A stretch of DNA of 45,760 nt from DAIPKP01 sp964539095 (GTDB lineage Bacteria > Synergistota > Synergistia > Synergistales > Aminiphilaceae): contig CAZIFL010000024.1 of the NCBI GenBank assembly GCA_964539095.1, forward strand, positions 1 to 45,760. Reading direction: 5' to 3'. The notes beneath the pieces are model-generated. The model did no database searches and was not told the origin of the DNA. It saw nothing but the letters and a program-made list of their open reading frames with translations. The translations under genes were made by a program, and so were the position numbers. This document shows, piece after piece, positions 31,372 to 40,286 of the stretch; position 1 is the stretch's first letter; every line of letters begins with the position of its first letter.

Positions 31372-34300
31372 GTGGTTTTACGCATACAGCTTTTAGGGGA
31401 ACCCCGATTCTACGTTCAAGAAAAGCTTTTAGCCTTTCCCTTCCGCAAGGTGGAGGCCTTGGCTTGCTATCTTGCGGTGGAACGCCGGGGCTCTCGGGAG
31501 AAACTGGCGGATCTCTTCTGGGGAGATCGGGAGGAGGAGCGGGCCTCTAAAAATCTGCGCAATGCCCTGTACCAGCTTCGGAAGGAACTTCCTTCAGGAT
31601 TTCTTGAGGGGGATCGGCAGCGCATCCTTTTGGGGTCCCTCTCCATGGAGGCGGATTTTCATCTTTTGGAGGGTTTGGAGCGTGGAGGGTGTTCGAAACC
31701 CTCGGAGCGTCTGGAAAGCCTGAAGAGCCTGACCAGCTTGAATAGTTCGAACAGTCTGGAGGGCTTGGAAAGTCAGGAATTTCTGAAAGCCCTCTCTCCC
31801 CAGAAACTGGAATCTCTGGGGCGTACCTTTATGGAGGGGTTTTCCCTGGGGGGATGTCCCGGCTTTGAGGCCTGGCTTCGGGAAAAACGAAGCTTCTTTT
31901 CCCGGCTCTATCGAGAGGGGCTTCGGCACCGGGTTCGTGGGGCCTCCCGGGAGGAGTTGCCGGCGCTTCTCCCCCGATTGGAGGAGCTTTTGGCCCGGGA
32001 TGATCTGGATGAAGAGATTGCCTGTCTCGTGATGTACTGCTCCTTTCAGATGGGGCGAAGAAGCCGGATGATCCAGGTCTACGATCATCTGCAGGAGCGT
32101 CTTCAGGAAGAGCTGGGGGTGCTCCCCTCGGAAGAGACCCGGGAGTGCTACGCCTCTCTTCTTGCCCGTCTTGCCCGGGAACATGTTCCCCCTCCTTCCG
32201 GAGAAGAGCCTTCCCGAAAGGAGGAGTCTTCCGGAAAGCCTCCTTTCTTCGGTCGTCTTGAGGAGCTTGAAAGGCTTCGATCCTTCTGCGAAGGCACCGC
32301 ACCCCGTCCCAGGTGCGTGTACATCGCGGGAGAGGCTGGGGTTGGCAAGAGCCTTCTGGTGCAGGAGTTTCTTTGTACCCTTCCCCGTGATGTCCTGGTG
32401 CTCTCCTGCGGCAGTACCCCCGGAGGAGGACACTATCCTCTTCTCCCCTGGAACGATCTTCTTCGGGAGCTTCCCCGAAAGGTGGATTGTCAGGCCCTGG
32501 AAATTCCTTCCCTCCATGTCTCTCTTCTGGGAGAGAGCTTCCCCTCGTTGGAGTGGAAAAGCACCTCCCTGGAGCCCGCTTCCCCCGCAAGGCTGGGGCA
32601 GGCTTTGGGGGTGCTCTTTCGGATTCTTCGAAAAAAGATGCGGGTTTTTCTGGTAATGGAGGATTTTCAGTGGATGGATGCGGCCTCTCTGGAGATGCTC
32701 GAAAGTTTTCTTCTTCACAATCCCGGGGATGTGATCTGTATTATTACCGCCCGGCAACAGGCTTCTTCACCGGGGGAATTGCTGCTGCACTCCCTGAGCC
32801 GGGAGGGGCGGATTCGGGGCTGTACTCTCCACGTGGCACCCTTCACATGCCGGGAGACCGAGGGTTTTTGCAGAGCCTATCTTCCGGAGCGCTCCTTCGC
32901 TCTCGAAGAGTTGAACCGAATCTTTCAGCGTACCGAGGGGCTGCCGCTCTTTCTGGCGGAGCTGCTGCAGCTTCTTCGGCGAGGGGCCTCTCTGGAGGAT
33001 GTGCCTCTTAGCCTGGGGGAGACCATTGAGGGGATCCTTCGAGGGATCCGGGAGGAGGAGCGTCAGCTCCTGGAGTGCCTCTCCATCTTCTGGGGAAAGG
33101 GGGAGTGGGATTTTCTGCGGGATCTCACGGCATTTCCCGAAAGAGAGATGGCTTCTATGGCGGAGCATCTTCGGAGTATGAACATTCTGGGGGAGCGGCT
33201 GGAAGAGGGGGGGAAGCTCTTTCTGGAGTTTCGGCATGTCCGGGTGAAGGAGCATCTCTACGATGCCATTTCGGAGGTGCGGCGCCTCTCCCTGCATCGC
33301 CGGCTTGCGAAGCTTCTCATGGAGCATATGGGAAGCCGGGTCTGGAACGATCTTCTGGGTTCCCGAATTCTCAGCCACTGCCGCCAGGGGGGGATGCGGA
33401 TTCCCGAGCTGGACTACACCCTGCGGAAGCTCCGGCTGCATATTAAGCTTAACTACGAGCTTTTTCCTCTTTTTAACGATGACGTGCTCCGCCGCTCCTC
33501 CACCGCTCTGGAGGAGTGGAAGCAGACCCTGGAGCAGCTTCGGAACGTTCGCTCCACCCTTCGGGAGCTTCGGGAGGGGGGAGAGGATGCCCGAAAGCTG
33601 GAGCATCTGGAGATGCAGTACAGATCCCTTTTGGGGGGGTATTTTCTCTGGTGGGGGGAGTACCATCAGGGAACCCGGCTCGTGCAGGGGGCTCTGGAGT
33701 GGGCAGATTACGACATGGATCCCGGACTCTATCGGGACTGCCTCCGGGATCTCTGCTACCACGCCATTCAGATCGAAGAGGGGCCCCTGCTGGAAGAACA
33801 CGCCCGTAGCCTTCTGGAGTTTGCCCGCCGAACCGGGGATGAGCCCGCTCAGGCGGGGGCCTGGCGCTTTCTCGGGCTTGCCCGGATCTACAGTCAGGAT
33901 TTTCAGGGCGCCCGAGAGGCTCTTCGGGCTTCGGTGACTCATTTTGAAGAGCTTGAAGCCCTGGATGCTCCCTATACCCTCCAGAAGGCTGCGGCCCGAA
34001 GCTATGAGGGGCTCGCCTGGCATCATCAGGGGGAGTTTCGACGGGCTCTGGAGATCCATCAGGCCTGTCTGGAGGAGTGTGAGGCCCAGGGAATCTATCG
34101 GGGAGGGTGCTTCTTTCACAGCCATGCGGCCCATGCGGCCTACGATCTAGGGGAAGGGCATATCCTTACCGCTCATCTCGAAGCGGCCCGGGGCATTTTA
34201 GAGGAGTGCCAGTGGTGGCGGGGGAACGGTATCCTCTTCAGCCTCCTGGCCCTCCAGGCGGGGGAGGCGGGAAAAGAGGAGGAGGCGGTGACCTTTCTTC

Positions 34301-34518
34301 GCCGGGGGGATGCGCTCTCCATTCCGCTCAAAAAGGGGTACTGGATGGCCCTGCAACTTTGGGTGAAGGGGAATCTCAAGAGAGAGGCCCCTCCAGAAGG
34401 ACCGCTGGAAGAATTTCTCCAAGAGCCTTGGGAAGCCTATCTTCGTGAGGCCCGGGAGATCTACGTGGCTAAAAAAATCCCCCACATGATAAAGCGTATT
34501 GATGATCTGCTGGTTTGA
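31372..34518 (+). CDS. BTAD-domain STAND ATPase transcriptional regulator
   Basis: A 1048-residue regulator. Residues 1-95 resemble an OmpR-like winged helix (RIQLLGEPRFYVQ, LADLFWGDREEERASKNLR) and about 160-270 a bacterial transcriptional activation (BTAD) domain. Next comes an ATPase: Walker A GEAGVGKS at 320-327 and Walker B VFLVMEDFQWMD with Glu430 and Asp431. The C-terminal 400 residues are TPR-like helical repeats that probably sense a ligand. GTG 31372 follows AAGGAG only 12 bases after hsdR, so it may be cotranscribed with the restriction genes. Low-complexity Ser-Leu repeats fill residues 108-140. The regulon is unknown; the BCCT/lyase operon is the convergent neighbour. Confidence 0.85.
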   Translation: MVLRIQLLGEPRFYVQEKLLAFPFRKVEALACYLAVERRGSREKLADLFWGDREEERASKNLRNALYQLRKELPSGFLEGDRQRILLGSLSMEADFHLLEGLERGGCSKPSERLESLKSLTSLNSSNSLEGLESQEFLKALSPQKLESLGRTFMEGFSLGGCPGFEAWLREKRSFFSRLYREGLRHRVRGASREELPALLPRLEELLARDDLDEEIACLVMYCSFQMGRRSRMIQVYDHLQERLQEELGVLPSEETRECYASLLARLAREHVPPPSGEEPSRKEESSGKPPFFGRLEELERLRSFCEGTAPRPRCVYIAGEAGVGKSLLVQEFLCTLPRDVLVLSCGSTPGGGHYPLLPWNDLLRELPRKVDCQALEIPSLHVSLLGESFPSLEWKSTSLEPASPARLGQALGVLFRILRKKMRVFLVMEDFQWMDAASLEMLESFLLHNPGDVICIITARQQASSPGELLLHSLSREGRIRGCTLHVAPFTCRETEGFCRAYLPERSFALEELNRIFQRTEGLPLFLAELLQLLRRGASLEDVPLSLGETIEGILRGIREEERQLLECLSIFWGKGEWDFLRDLTAFPEREMASMAEHLRSMNILGERLEEGGKLFLEFRHVRVKEHLYDAISEVRRLSLHRRLAKLLMEHMGSRVWNDLLGSRILSHCRQGGMRIPELDYTLRKLRLHIKLNYELFPLFNDDVLRRSSTALEEWKQTLEQLRNVRSTLRELREGGEDARKLEHLEMQYRSLLGGYFLWWGEYHQGTRLVQGALEWADYDMDPGLYRDCLRDLCYHAIQIEEGPLLEEHARSLLEFARRTGDEPAQAGAWRFLGLARIYSQDFQGAREALRASVTHFEELEALDAPYTLQKAAARSYEGLAWHHQGEFRRALEIHQACLEECEAQGIYRGGCFFHSHAAHAAYDLGEGHILTAHLEAARGILEECQWWRGNGILFSLLALQAGEAGKEEEAVTFLRRGDALSIPLKKGYWMALQLWVKGNLKREAPPEGPLEEFLQEPWEAYLREAREIYVAKKIPHMIKRIDDLLV

Positions 34519-34537
34519 AAGCTGAGGTCGCCACGGG

Positions 34538-34602
34538 AAAAAGCGGAGAGCCCTCCGCAGTGCTGGCAGTAGGCACTTTTTTGCGAAGGGCTTTCCGCTT
34601 TT
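34538..34602. terminator. Bidirectional terminator between convergent operons
   Basis: Outer arms AAAAAGCGGAGAGCCCTCCG (34538 on) and TTGCGAAGGGCTTTCCGCTT (34581 on) are nearly perfect complements over 22 bases, with an inner AGTGC...GCACT hairpin. The A and T runs at both ends give U-tracts for either strand. It separates the STAND gene from the BCCT gene. Confidence 0.9.
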
Positions 34603-34651
34603 GTGGGTACCGCCCCAGCGACTCAACCTTAACAAAAAGGATTTTGTGGCG

Positions 34652-36244
34652 CTATTCCTTGATAAGCAATACCTTTTCTCCCTGGGAGTGCCGGATGATC
34701 ATCCAGCAGATGGTGAAGGCCATAATCAGCATGAGGAAGAGGATGGGAAATCCCGCCACCGTGGCGATCTGTTTGGTGGCGTCGATGCCGCTGATTTCGC
34801 CCCCTCCGCTACCGCTGATGAGGTTGATAATGGCCACCGAAGACATCACCACGCCCCAGAAGATCTTCATGGCTGCGGGGGGCTCCTTATCCTCCTGGTG
34901 CGCTGCGGTGGTGGAGAGAGAGGCCACGGTGGAGGTCATGGAGTCCGCCATGGTGACGATGGAGATGAACACGGTGATCATGAAGGTCCAGCTTATGATG
35001 GTGGTGAGGGGGTAGTGTTTGAGGAATTCAAAGACTGACCGCTCTAGGGCGAGCCGTCCCCCTTCATGAATGGCCTCCCAGAGCCCCTGGCCGGAGAGTT
35101 CTAGATGGATGGCGGCCCCTCCGAAGACAGAGAACCAGAGAAATCCGAAGAAGGCGGGCATGAGCAGGTTCATGAACATGAACTGCCGGATGGTACGCCC
35201 CTTCACGAGCCGGGCGAGGAACATGCCGATGAGGGGGGCGTAGGCGAGCCAGATAGCCCAGTAGTAGATGGGCCACCAGCGAGGCCAGGCGGAGCCGTCC
35301 ACGGGGCTGAGATAATGGGTGCGTACGAAGAAGTCGTCAATAAAGTGTCCCGCCGCCTGGGTTCCCAGGGAGAGGATGAACCGGGTGGGGCCGAAGACGA
35401 AGACGAAGACCAGAAGGGCGAGAAAGATCTTGGCGTTTTTATCCGAGAGCCAGCGAATCCCCCGGTTGAGTCCCGTATAGCTGGAGATGACATAGACCGC
35501 TACGATGGAGCCCACCACGGCCACCCACATGGTCTTTCCCGCAGGAATTCCCGTCATGATCTGAATGCCGCTGGAGATCTGCATGGTTCCCACCCCCAGC
35601 ACCGCCGCCACGCCCCCTGCGATGGCGAGAAGGCAGAGCCCGTCTACCACGGCACCGATGACTCCCTCGGTATGTTTTCCCGCCAGGGGGTAGAGGGTGG
35701 AGCTTACACGGTAGGGAAGGTTCATGTTATAGGCGGCGTAGGCGATTCCCAGTCCACAGATGCCGTACATGGCGTAGGGGATGAAGGTCCAGTGGATGTA
35801 GGTGGTGACCATGGAGAACATGGCGGCCTCTTCGGTCTTGGGGGTGATCCCCAGGGTTTCGAAAACCCCGGAATCCATAAGGTGATAGAGAGGCTCTGCG
35901 ATTCCCCAGAAGACTATTCCTGTGGCGATGCCAGCGCAGAGGGAGATGGCAAACCAGTTCCACACGCTCATCTCGGGCTTGGCGTCCTTCCCCCCGAAGC
36001 GGATATCCCCGTATTTGGAAAAGCAGAAGAAGAGACAGATGAAGAGAAAGAGATTTCCCGAGATTTGGAAGAGCCAGCCGAAATCTTGAAAGGCGAAGTT
36101 CACAATGGCGTTTTCCGCATCGTAGAACATCTTGGGGGCTACGAGCCCCAGAAGAATAATCCCAACAAAGGCAAGGGATATGGGGATGAATATTCCCTTT
36201 CGTATAACCACCTTTCCGTTGTTGTTGCCCTGCATCTCCTGCAT
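34652..36244 (-). CDS. BCCT-family transporter (betaine/carnitine/choline type)
   Basis: A 530-residue secondary transporter with about twelve helices. WNWFAISLCAGIATGIVFWG followed by IAEPLYHL is the family's glycine-rich and aromatic signature around helix 3, and the tryptophan-rich WPRWWPIYYWAIWLAYAPLI segment marks helices 7-8, where the trimethylammonium box of betaine carriers lies. Members take up or exchange quaternary-ammonium compounds. It is the last gene of the minus-strand set after the lyase, 149 bases downstream, with its own upstream repeat element. I infer that it imports the lyase substrate. Start ATG 36244 is preceded by GGAGGG. Confidence 0.92.
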   Translation of the reverse strand: MQEMQGNNNGKVVIRKGIFIPISLAFVGIILLGLVAPKMFYDAENAIVNFAFQDFGWLFQISGNLFLFICLFFCFSKYGDIRFGGKDAKPEMSVWNWFAISLCAGIATGIVFWGIAEPLYHLMDSGVFETLGITPKTEEAAMFSMVTTYIHWTFIPYAMYGICGLGIAYAAYNMNLPYRVSSTLYPLAGKHTEGVIGAVVDGLCLLAIAGGVAAVLGVGTMQISSGIQIMTGIPAGKTMWVAVVGSIVAVYVISSYTGLNRGIRWLSDKNAKIFLALLVFVFVFGPTRFILSLGTQAAGHFIDDFFVRTHYLSPVDGSAWPRWWPIYYWAIWLAYAPLIGMFLARLVKGRTIRQFMFMNLLMPAFFGFLWFSVFGGAAIHLELSGQGLWEAIHEGGRLALERSVFEFLKHYPLTTIISWTFMITVFISIVTMADSMTSTVASLSTTAAHQEDKEPPAAMKIFWGVVMSSVAIINLISGSGGGEISGIDATKQIATVAGFPILFLMLIMAFTICWMIIRHSQGEKVLLIKE

Positions 36245-36345
36245 GGTGTTCCCTCCTTGTATGGTGTGGATGTGATTTTCTGAAACGGTACGTCTTTCCC
36301 TGAAGGTTGCGAACTTTTCCCGCCTCAAGAGAGTAGAGGGGGGAG

Positions 36346-36375
36346 GTCAAAAAAACGTCAAAAATGCGTCAAAAC
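36346..36375 (-). promoter_or_regulatory. 11-bp-phased TTTTGAC repeats upstream of the BCCT gene
   Basis: On the minus strand TTTTGAC occurs three times with exact 11-base spacing (plus-strand GTCAAAA at 36346, 36357 and 36368). Aligned to the element at 41637-41660, 23 of 29 positions agree, including TTGACGT and TTTTGAC(A/C)TC(T/C)CCCC. Spacing by one helical turn suggests cooperative binding of a regulator; the TTGACG copies may also act as -35 boxes. Confidence 0.6.
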
Positions 36376-36393
36376 GACACGGTAAAGGGATGG

Positions 36394-37911
36394 TCAGGCA
36401 AAGATTTTCTTTACCTCCTTCACAAGTTTTCCCCGGCGGAGCAGGTCCCTTGCGCAGACAACATCAAGAGAGAGGTTCCGGTCTTTATCGAGAAAGGGAA
36501 TTTTTTCTCGAAGGATTTTCAGGGCTTCCCTGGTTCCCCTACCAAGCCGGGGTGGTTTGCGGAGATCTATCGCCTGGGCGGCGTGGATCATCTCCATGCC
36601 GAGGATGTAATAGAGGTTATCCAGCATCTTGGCGGTTTTCAGCATGATGTAGGGGGTGTTGTTTCCCCGGTCCTCCATATCCTCCGAAAGGGAGCTGTAA
36701 TCCGGGGATACGGGGTTTGCGAGGTGTCGGTTTTCCGCATCCAGAGAGCAGAAGACCTTTTGAATGGTGCCGAAGGCGTGCACCCGGCCATCCCCCGGAG
36801 TGAGAAACCGGGGGAGTCCCGTAAATCGGGGGGAGCCCAGCCGCAGGGTGCGGGATGCGGCGGTGCGGGAGAGGTGGCTCAGGCCGATACCCAGCATTTC
36901 GAAGGCCAGTACCCAGTTAAGCGGTTCGAAGTTGCCGCAGGGGACGATGCGTCCCTCTTCGAAGAGGATGCAGGGGTTGTCATCGGAGCTGTTCAGATGG
37001 ATCTCCAGAAGTCTGGTGGCGTAGTCCAGAGAATCCCGAAGCGCGCCATGTATATGGGGGCTGCACCGGATGCTCAGAGGATCTTGCAGGGCCTGGGCCT
37101 CTTGGGAGTTCCAAAGGTAGCTCCCCTCCAGGAGCTTCCGGGCGAACTCCATGCTCTTGCGTTGTCCCTCATAGGGGCGGTAGTCGTAGGGGGCGGGATC
37201 CAGGGGGGAGACGCTTCCCTGAAAACCCTCCAGGGTCATGGCATAGGCGAGATCCGCCGTATCCAGAAGCTCCCGAAGGTCCTGGAGCAGCAACGCTCCC
37301 AGTCCTGCCCCCACGGCGTTGGTGCTCACCAGAGAGAGTCCATCCTTGGGGCCCAGCTCCATGGGGACAAGCCCCTCCTGTTCAAGAGCCCCCAAGGCGG
37401 CGGTGCGCTTCCCCCGGTAGTAGACCTCCCACTCCCCGATCATGGCCAGGCCGATGAGAGACATGCAGGTGATATCCCCCTCTCCCACGGAGCCCCGCAG
37501 GGGGAGTAGAGGGTGAATCCTCCGGTTCAAAAATTCCTGAAAGAGCGTCACGATCTTGGGATGCATCCCCGTGCGTCCCAGCAGCACGTTATTCAGCCGC
37601 ACCAGCATCACCCCCCGAACCTCTTCCTCCGTGGCAAAGGGTTCGATGCCGTCGCAGTGGGCCAGGAGCATGTTGCGGTTGTACTCCCGATACTGTTCCG
37701 GGGTGATCTCCTGATCCTTGTTTACCCCCACCCCGGTGTTCATGCCGTAGACCTTCTGGGAGCCCGAGGTGGCCACCTGGTAGAGAAATTTCCAGGAGGC
37801 CTCCACCCGCTCCAGAGCTTCGGGGCAGAGGGTTACCTCGGCTCCCTCCCGAGCTACTGCCGCTACCTGTTCGATGGTGAGGCTACTGCCGTTGAGAACA
37901 ACAGGTTTCAT
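36394..37911 (-). CDS. Aromatic amino-acid lyase family protein lacking the MIO triad; ergothionase-like candidate
   Basis: A 505-residue homologue of histidine/phenylalanine ammonia-lyases: VYGMNTGVG with Tyr55, RGSVGEGDITCMSLIG (139-154), SIRCSPHIHGALRDSL, SSDDNPCI and the C-terminal AIDLRKPP all align. In true lyases GSVGASGD carries the Ala-Ser-Gly that cyclises to MIO. Here it reads GSVGEGD, one residue short and with no Ser, so MIO cannot form. Other active-site positions also differ (MEDRGNN where HAL has QED). Ergothionase, the known MIO-free relative, eliminates trimethylamine from ergothioneine to give thiourocanate. With a BCCT carrier next door, an ergothioneine- or hercynine-type betaine is the best guess. 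It is not a canonical HutH. The ATG 37911 start has a weak purine-rich upstream. Confidence 0.88.
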   Translation of the reverse strand: MKPVVLNGSSLTIEQVAAVAREGAEVTLCPEALERVEASWKFLYQVATSGSQKVYGMNTGVGVNKDQEITPEQYREYNRNMLLAHCDGIEPFATEEEVRGVMLVRLNNVLLGRTGMHPKIVTLFQEFLNRRIHPLLPLRGSVGEGDITCMSLIGLAMIGEWEVYYRGKRTAALGALEQEGLVPMELGPKDGLSLVSTNAVGAGLGALLLQDLRELLDTADLAYAMTLEGFQGSVSPLDPAPYDYRPYEGQRKSMEFARKLLEGSYLWNSQEAQALQDPLSIRCSPHIHGALRDSLDYATRLLEIHLNSSDDNPCILFEEGRIVPCGNFEPLNWVLAFEMLGIGLSHLSRTAASRTLRLGSPRFTGLPRFLTPGDGRVHAFGTIQKVFCSLDAENRHLANPVSPDYSSLSEDMEDRGNNTPYIMLKTAKMLDNLYYILGMEMIHAAQAIDLRKPPRLGRGTREALKILREKIPFLDKDRNLSLDVVCARDLLRRGKLVKEVKKIFA

Positions 37912-37951
37912 AACATCATCCCTTCTCTTAATGTGGGTCTTCGTCCTCGCC

Positions 37952-38005
37952 CTTGCCTTTGTTCTTGCCCTTGCCTTTGTTCTTGCCTTTGCCTTTGTTC
38001 TCGCC
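37952..38005. repeat. 18-bp tandem repeat between the lyase and the Mo-hydroxylase genes
   Basis: CTTGCCTTTGTTCTTGCC is repeated at 37952-37969 and 37970-37987, with a third diverged unit at 37988-38005. On the coding (minus) strand each unit reads GGCAAGAACAAAGGCAAG. A short ACTAGCC/ACTAGTT-type simple repeat follows up to 38030. It lies in the 119 bases before the lyase start and may influence the leader length or its translation. Confidence 0.9.
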
Positions 38006-38030
38006 TTTGTCTTTAACTAGCCACTAACAA

Positions 38031-40286
38031 CTAGCCCTTAGCCTCTAGCCCCTCCAGTGCCCTCAGTATCCGTTCCGGGGTGAGGGGAAGTTCGGTGAGT
38101 TCCGTTCCCAGAGCGGCGTTTACTGCGTTTGCCACTGCGGGAGCCGTGGGGACTGTGCAGATCTCACCGATGCTCTTGGCGCCGAAGGGCCCCCCGGGTT
38201 CCTCTTCTTCCACCAAAAGCACCCGTACCGGGGGCATGTCCGGGGAGTTGATAAGGTGATAGCGGCTGAAGGAGTCGCTTTTCGGTATCCCCCGGGCATT
38301 CCAGAGAAGCTCCTCCGTGAGGGCCATGCCGATCCCCATCTGTACCCCTCCGAAGATCTGCCCCTCCAGAAGCCGGGGGTTGATGGCCCGCCCCACGTCG
38401 TGCACCGCCAGAAAGTCCTCCACCTTCACCAGCCCCGTGTAGGTATCCACCCGCACCGCCGCAAAGTGTACCCCGAAGGAGGCGGGATTTCCCGAAGGTT
38501 TGTAGTGCAGATATTCCCCCACCTCCTCCCGGAGATTTTTGGAGATGCCGCAGACCGCCTCTCCGTAGGAGAGGATCTTTCCCGAGGGAAGATGTACCCT
38601 GGCGTTTTCCAGGCGGATCTCCTCCGGGGGGGCTTCGAAAACCTCCCCAAGCTGGCGGATAAAGCGCTGACGCACCTTCTCTGCCAGCTCCAGAGCGCAG
38701 GCGCCGCAGACGTAGGTTACCCGGCTGGCCACGCATCCCGCATCGAAGGGGGAGAGCTGGGTATCCCCTTCGGTGACGAAGATCTTTTCCGGGGGAAGAT
38801 CCAGCACCTCCCCCACGATCTGGGCCACCGTGGTGAGGGTGCCGTTCCCTAGCTCGTGAAGCCCCGCATTCACCAGCACCGAGCCATCTTCACAGAGCCG
38901 GAGGGCCATGGAGAGAAAGTCCGGGTAGGGGGTGCCGTAGTAGCCGTTGCCGTGGGTGGCGCAGGCGAGTCCTACCCCCTGGCGGTACCGCCCCTCTCCG
39001 GAAGGGAGGGCGGAGCGTTCTTTCCACCGAAAGGCTTCCATGCCTCGCTCCAGACAGTCCCGAATCCGGGCGTTTCCCAGAGGGGGCCCCCCGGCGGGAT
39101 CGAGATCTCCGGGATAGACGAGATTTTTGAGCCGCAGCTCTGCGGGATCCATCTTTAGTTTTCGGGCGAGAAGATCCAGAGAGATCTCTGTGATGGCGTG
39201 AATCTGGGGAGAGCCGTACCCCCGGCAGGCCCCGCTGGGGGTGGTGTTGGTGAAGGTGGTGCGCCCACGGTAGCGTTGTGAGGGGATCCGGTAGAGCCGG
39301 GAGAGTTTCTTCCCCATGGCCAGGGTGACCCGATGCCCCCCCGTGGCGTAGGCCCCCGCATCAAAGACTACGTCCACCTCCCGGTGCAGCAGAAGCCCTT
39401 CTTGATTTGCCACGGTGCGAACCCTGCCCATGGCACCCCCTCGAACCCGGGTGCTTCGGATGGTCTCCGCCCGATCCGTCACCAGCCGTACGGGCCTCCC
39501 CGAATCCAGGGCCATAAGAGCGCAGGGGGGCTCAAGAATCACCTCCTGTTTGCCGCCGAAGGTTCCCCCCATGGGGGCCTTGATAACTCGAATTCTATTC
39601 AAGGGGCGCCGGAAGATCTGGGATAGCACGAAGCGGATGCTGAAGATCATCTGGCAGGGGGATTCCACCACCAGCACATCCCCGTAATCCAGATAGGCCC
39701 GGCAGAGATGGTTTTCCATGGCGGCGTGATGAATCCGGGGAGTGCTTAGGGTGTGCTGCACCTCCAGGGTGGATTCTGCCAGAGAAGGTTCTTCTCCGTA
39801 AGCTATGGTTCCCTCCAGCACCGAAGGAAGCCCCGGATGGAGGGAGGGGCTCACCAGTGCTTTTTCGGGGTCCAGCAAAGGCTCCTCCTCCTGATAGGTC
39901 ACACGGATCAGATCCCGGGCCTTCCGGGCGATATCGTCGGATTCCGCCAGCACCGCCCCTATGGTATCCCCCACAAAGAGAGGGGTCTCCGTGAAGACTC
40001 GCTCATCCGGAAGATCCGGCTGATCCGGAAAGGAGGTGGCGCTGTTGAAGAAGATCCCGGGATCGTCCTGGGGGGTGTAGATACGAAGCACCCCGGAAAC
40101 CCTGGCGGCCTCCTCGGTGTTTATGCTTACTACCCTTCCCCGAGCTATGGAGCTGTACAGAAGCCGGGCGTGGGCGGTACCCCCCGGGGGATGGTCTGCG
40201 AGATAGCGAAGCCTTCCGGTAACTTTTTCCATCATATCGTTCCGGGGAATGTTATGCCCCACATACCGAAAAGATGGCTTTTTCAT
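38031..40286 (-). CDS. Molybdenum hydroxylase, molybdopterin-binding large subunit (xanthine dehydrogenase family)
   Basis: A 751-residue catalytic subunit of a xanthine dehydrogenase-type enzyme. Molybdopterin and active-site segments are GGTFGGKQE (about 240-248), ACRGYGSPQ (about 353-361) and the terminal GAKSIGEIC, whose Glu708 is the catalytic base position. These enzymes add water-derived oxygen to carbon in N-heterocycles or aldehydes. The exact substrate is not readable; linkage to the lyase suggests an imidazole-type or other product of that reaction. Start ATG 40286 has AGGAGG upstream and overlaps the FAD gene stop. It ends before the 18-bp repeats. Confidence 0.92.
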   Translation of the reverse strand: MKKPSFRYVGHNIPRNDMMEKVTGRLRYLADHPPGGTAHARLLYSSIARGRVVSINTEEAARVSGVLRIYTPQDDPGIFFNSATSFPDQPDLPDERVFTETPLFVGDTIGAVLAESDDIARKARDLIRVTYQEEEPLLDPEKALVSPSLHPGLPSVLEGTIAYGEEPSLAESTLEVQHTLSTPRIHHAAMENHLCRAYLDYGDVLVVESPCQMIFSIRFVLSQIFRRPLNRIRVIKAPMGGTFGGKQEVILEPPCALMALDSGRPVRLVTDRAETIRSTRVRGGAMGRVRTVANQEGLLLHREVDVVFDAGAYATGGHRVTLAMGKKLSRLYRIPSQRYRGRTTFTNTTPSGACRGYGSPQIHAITEISLDLLARKLKMDPAELRLKNLVYPGDLDPAGGPPLGNARIRDCLERGMEAFRWKERSALPSGEGRYRQGVGLACATHGNGYYGTPYPDFLSMALRLCEDGSVLVNAGLHELGNGTLTTVAQIVGEVLDLPPEKIFVTEGDTQLSPFDAGCVASRVTYVCGACALELAEKVRQRFIRQLGEVFEAPPEEIRLENARVHLPSGKILSYGEAVCGISKNLREEVGEYLHYKPSGNPASFGVHFAAVRVDTYTGLVKVEDFLAVHDVGRAINPRLLEGQIFGGVQMGIGMALTEELLWNARGIPKSDSFSRYHLINSPDMPPVRVLLVEEEEPGGPFGAKSIGEICTVPTAPAVANAVNAALGTELTELPLTPERILRALEGLEAKG

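Noticed and set aside
36394..37911. Canonical histidine ammonia-lyase (hutH)
   Set aside because: The Ala-Ser-Gly triad is missing, and no hutU or hutI lies nearby.
37952..38005. Possible CRISPR array
   Set aside because: The 18-bp units are directly contiguous without spacers, and no cas genes are present.
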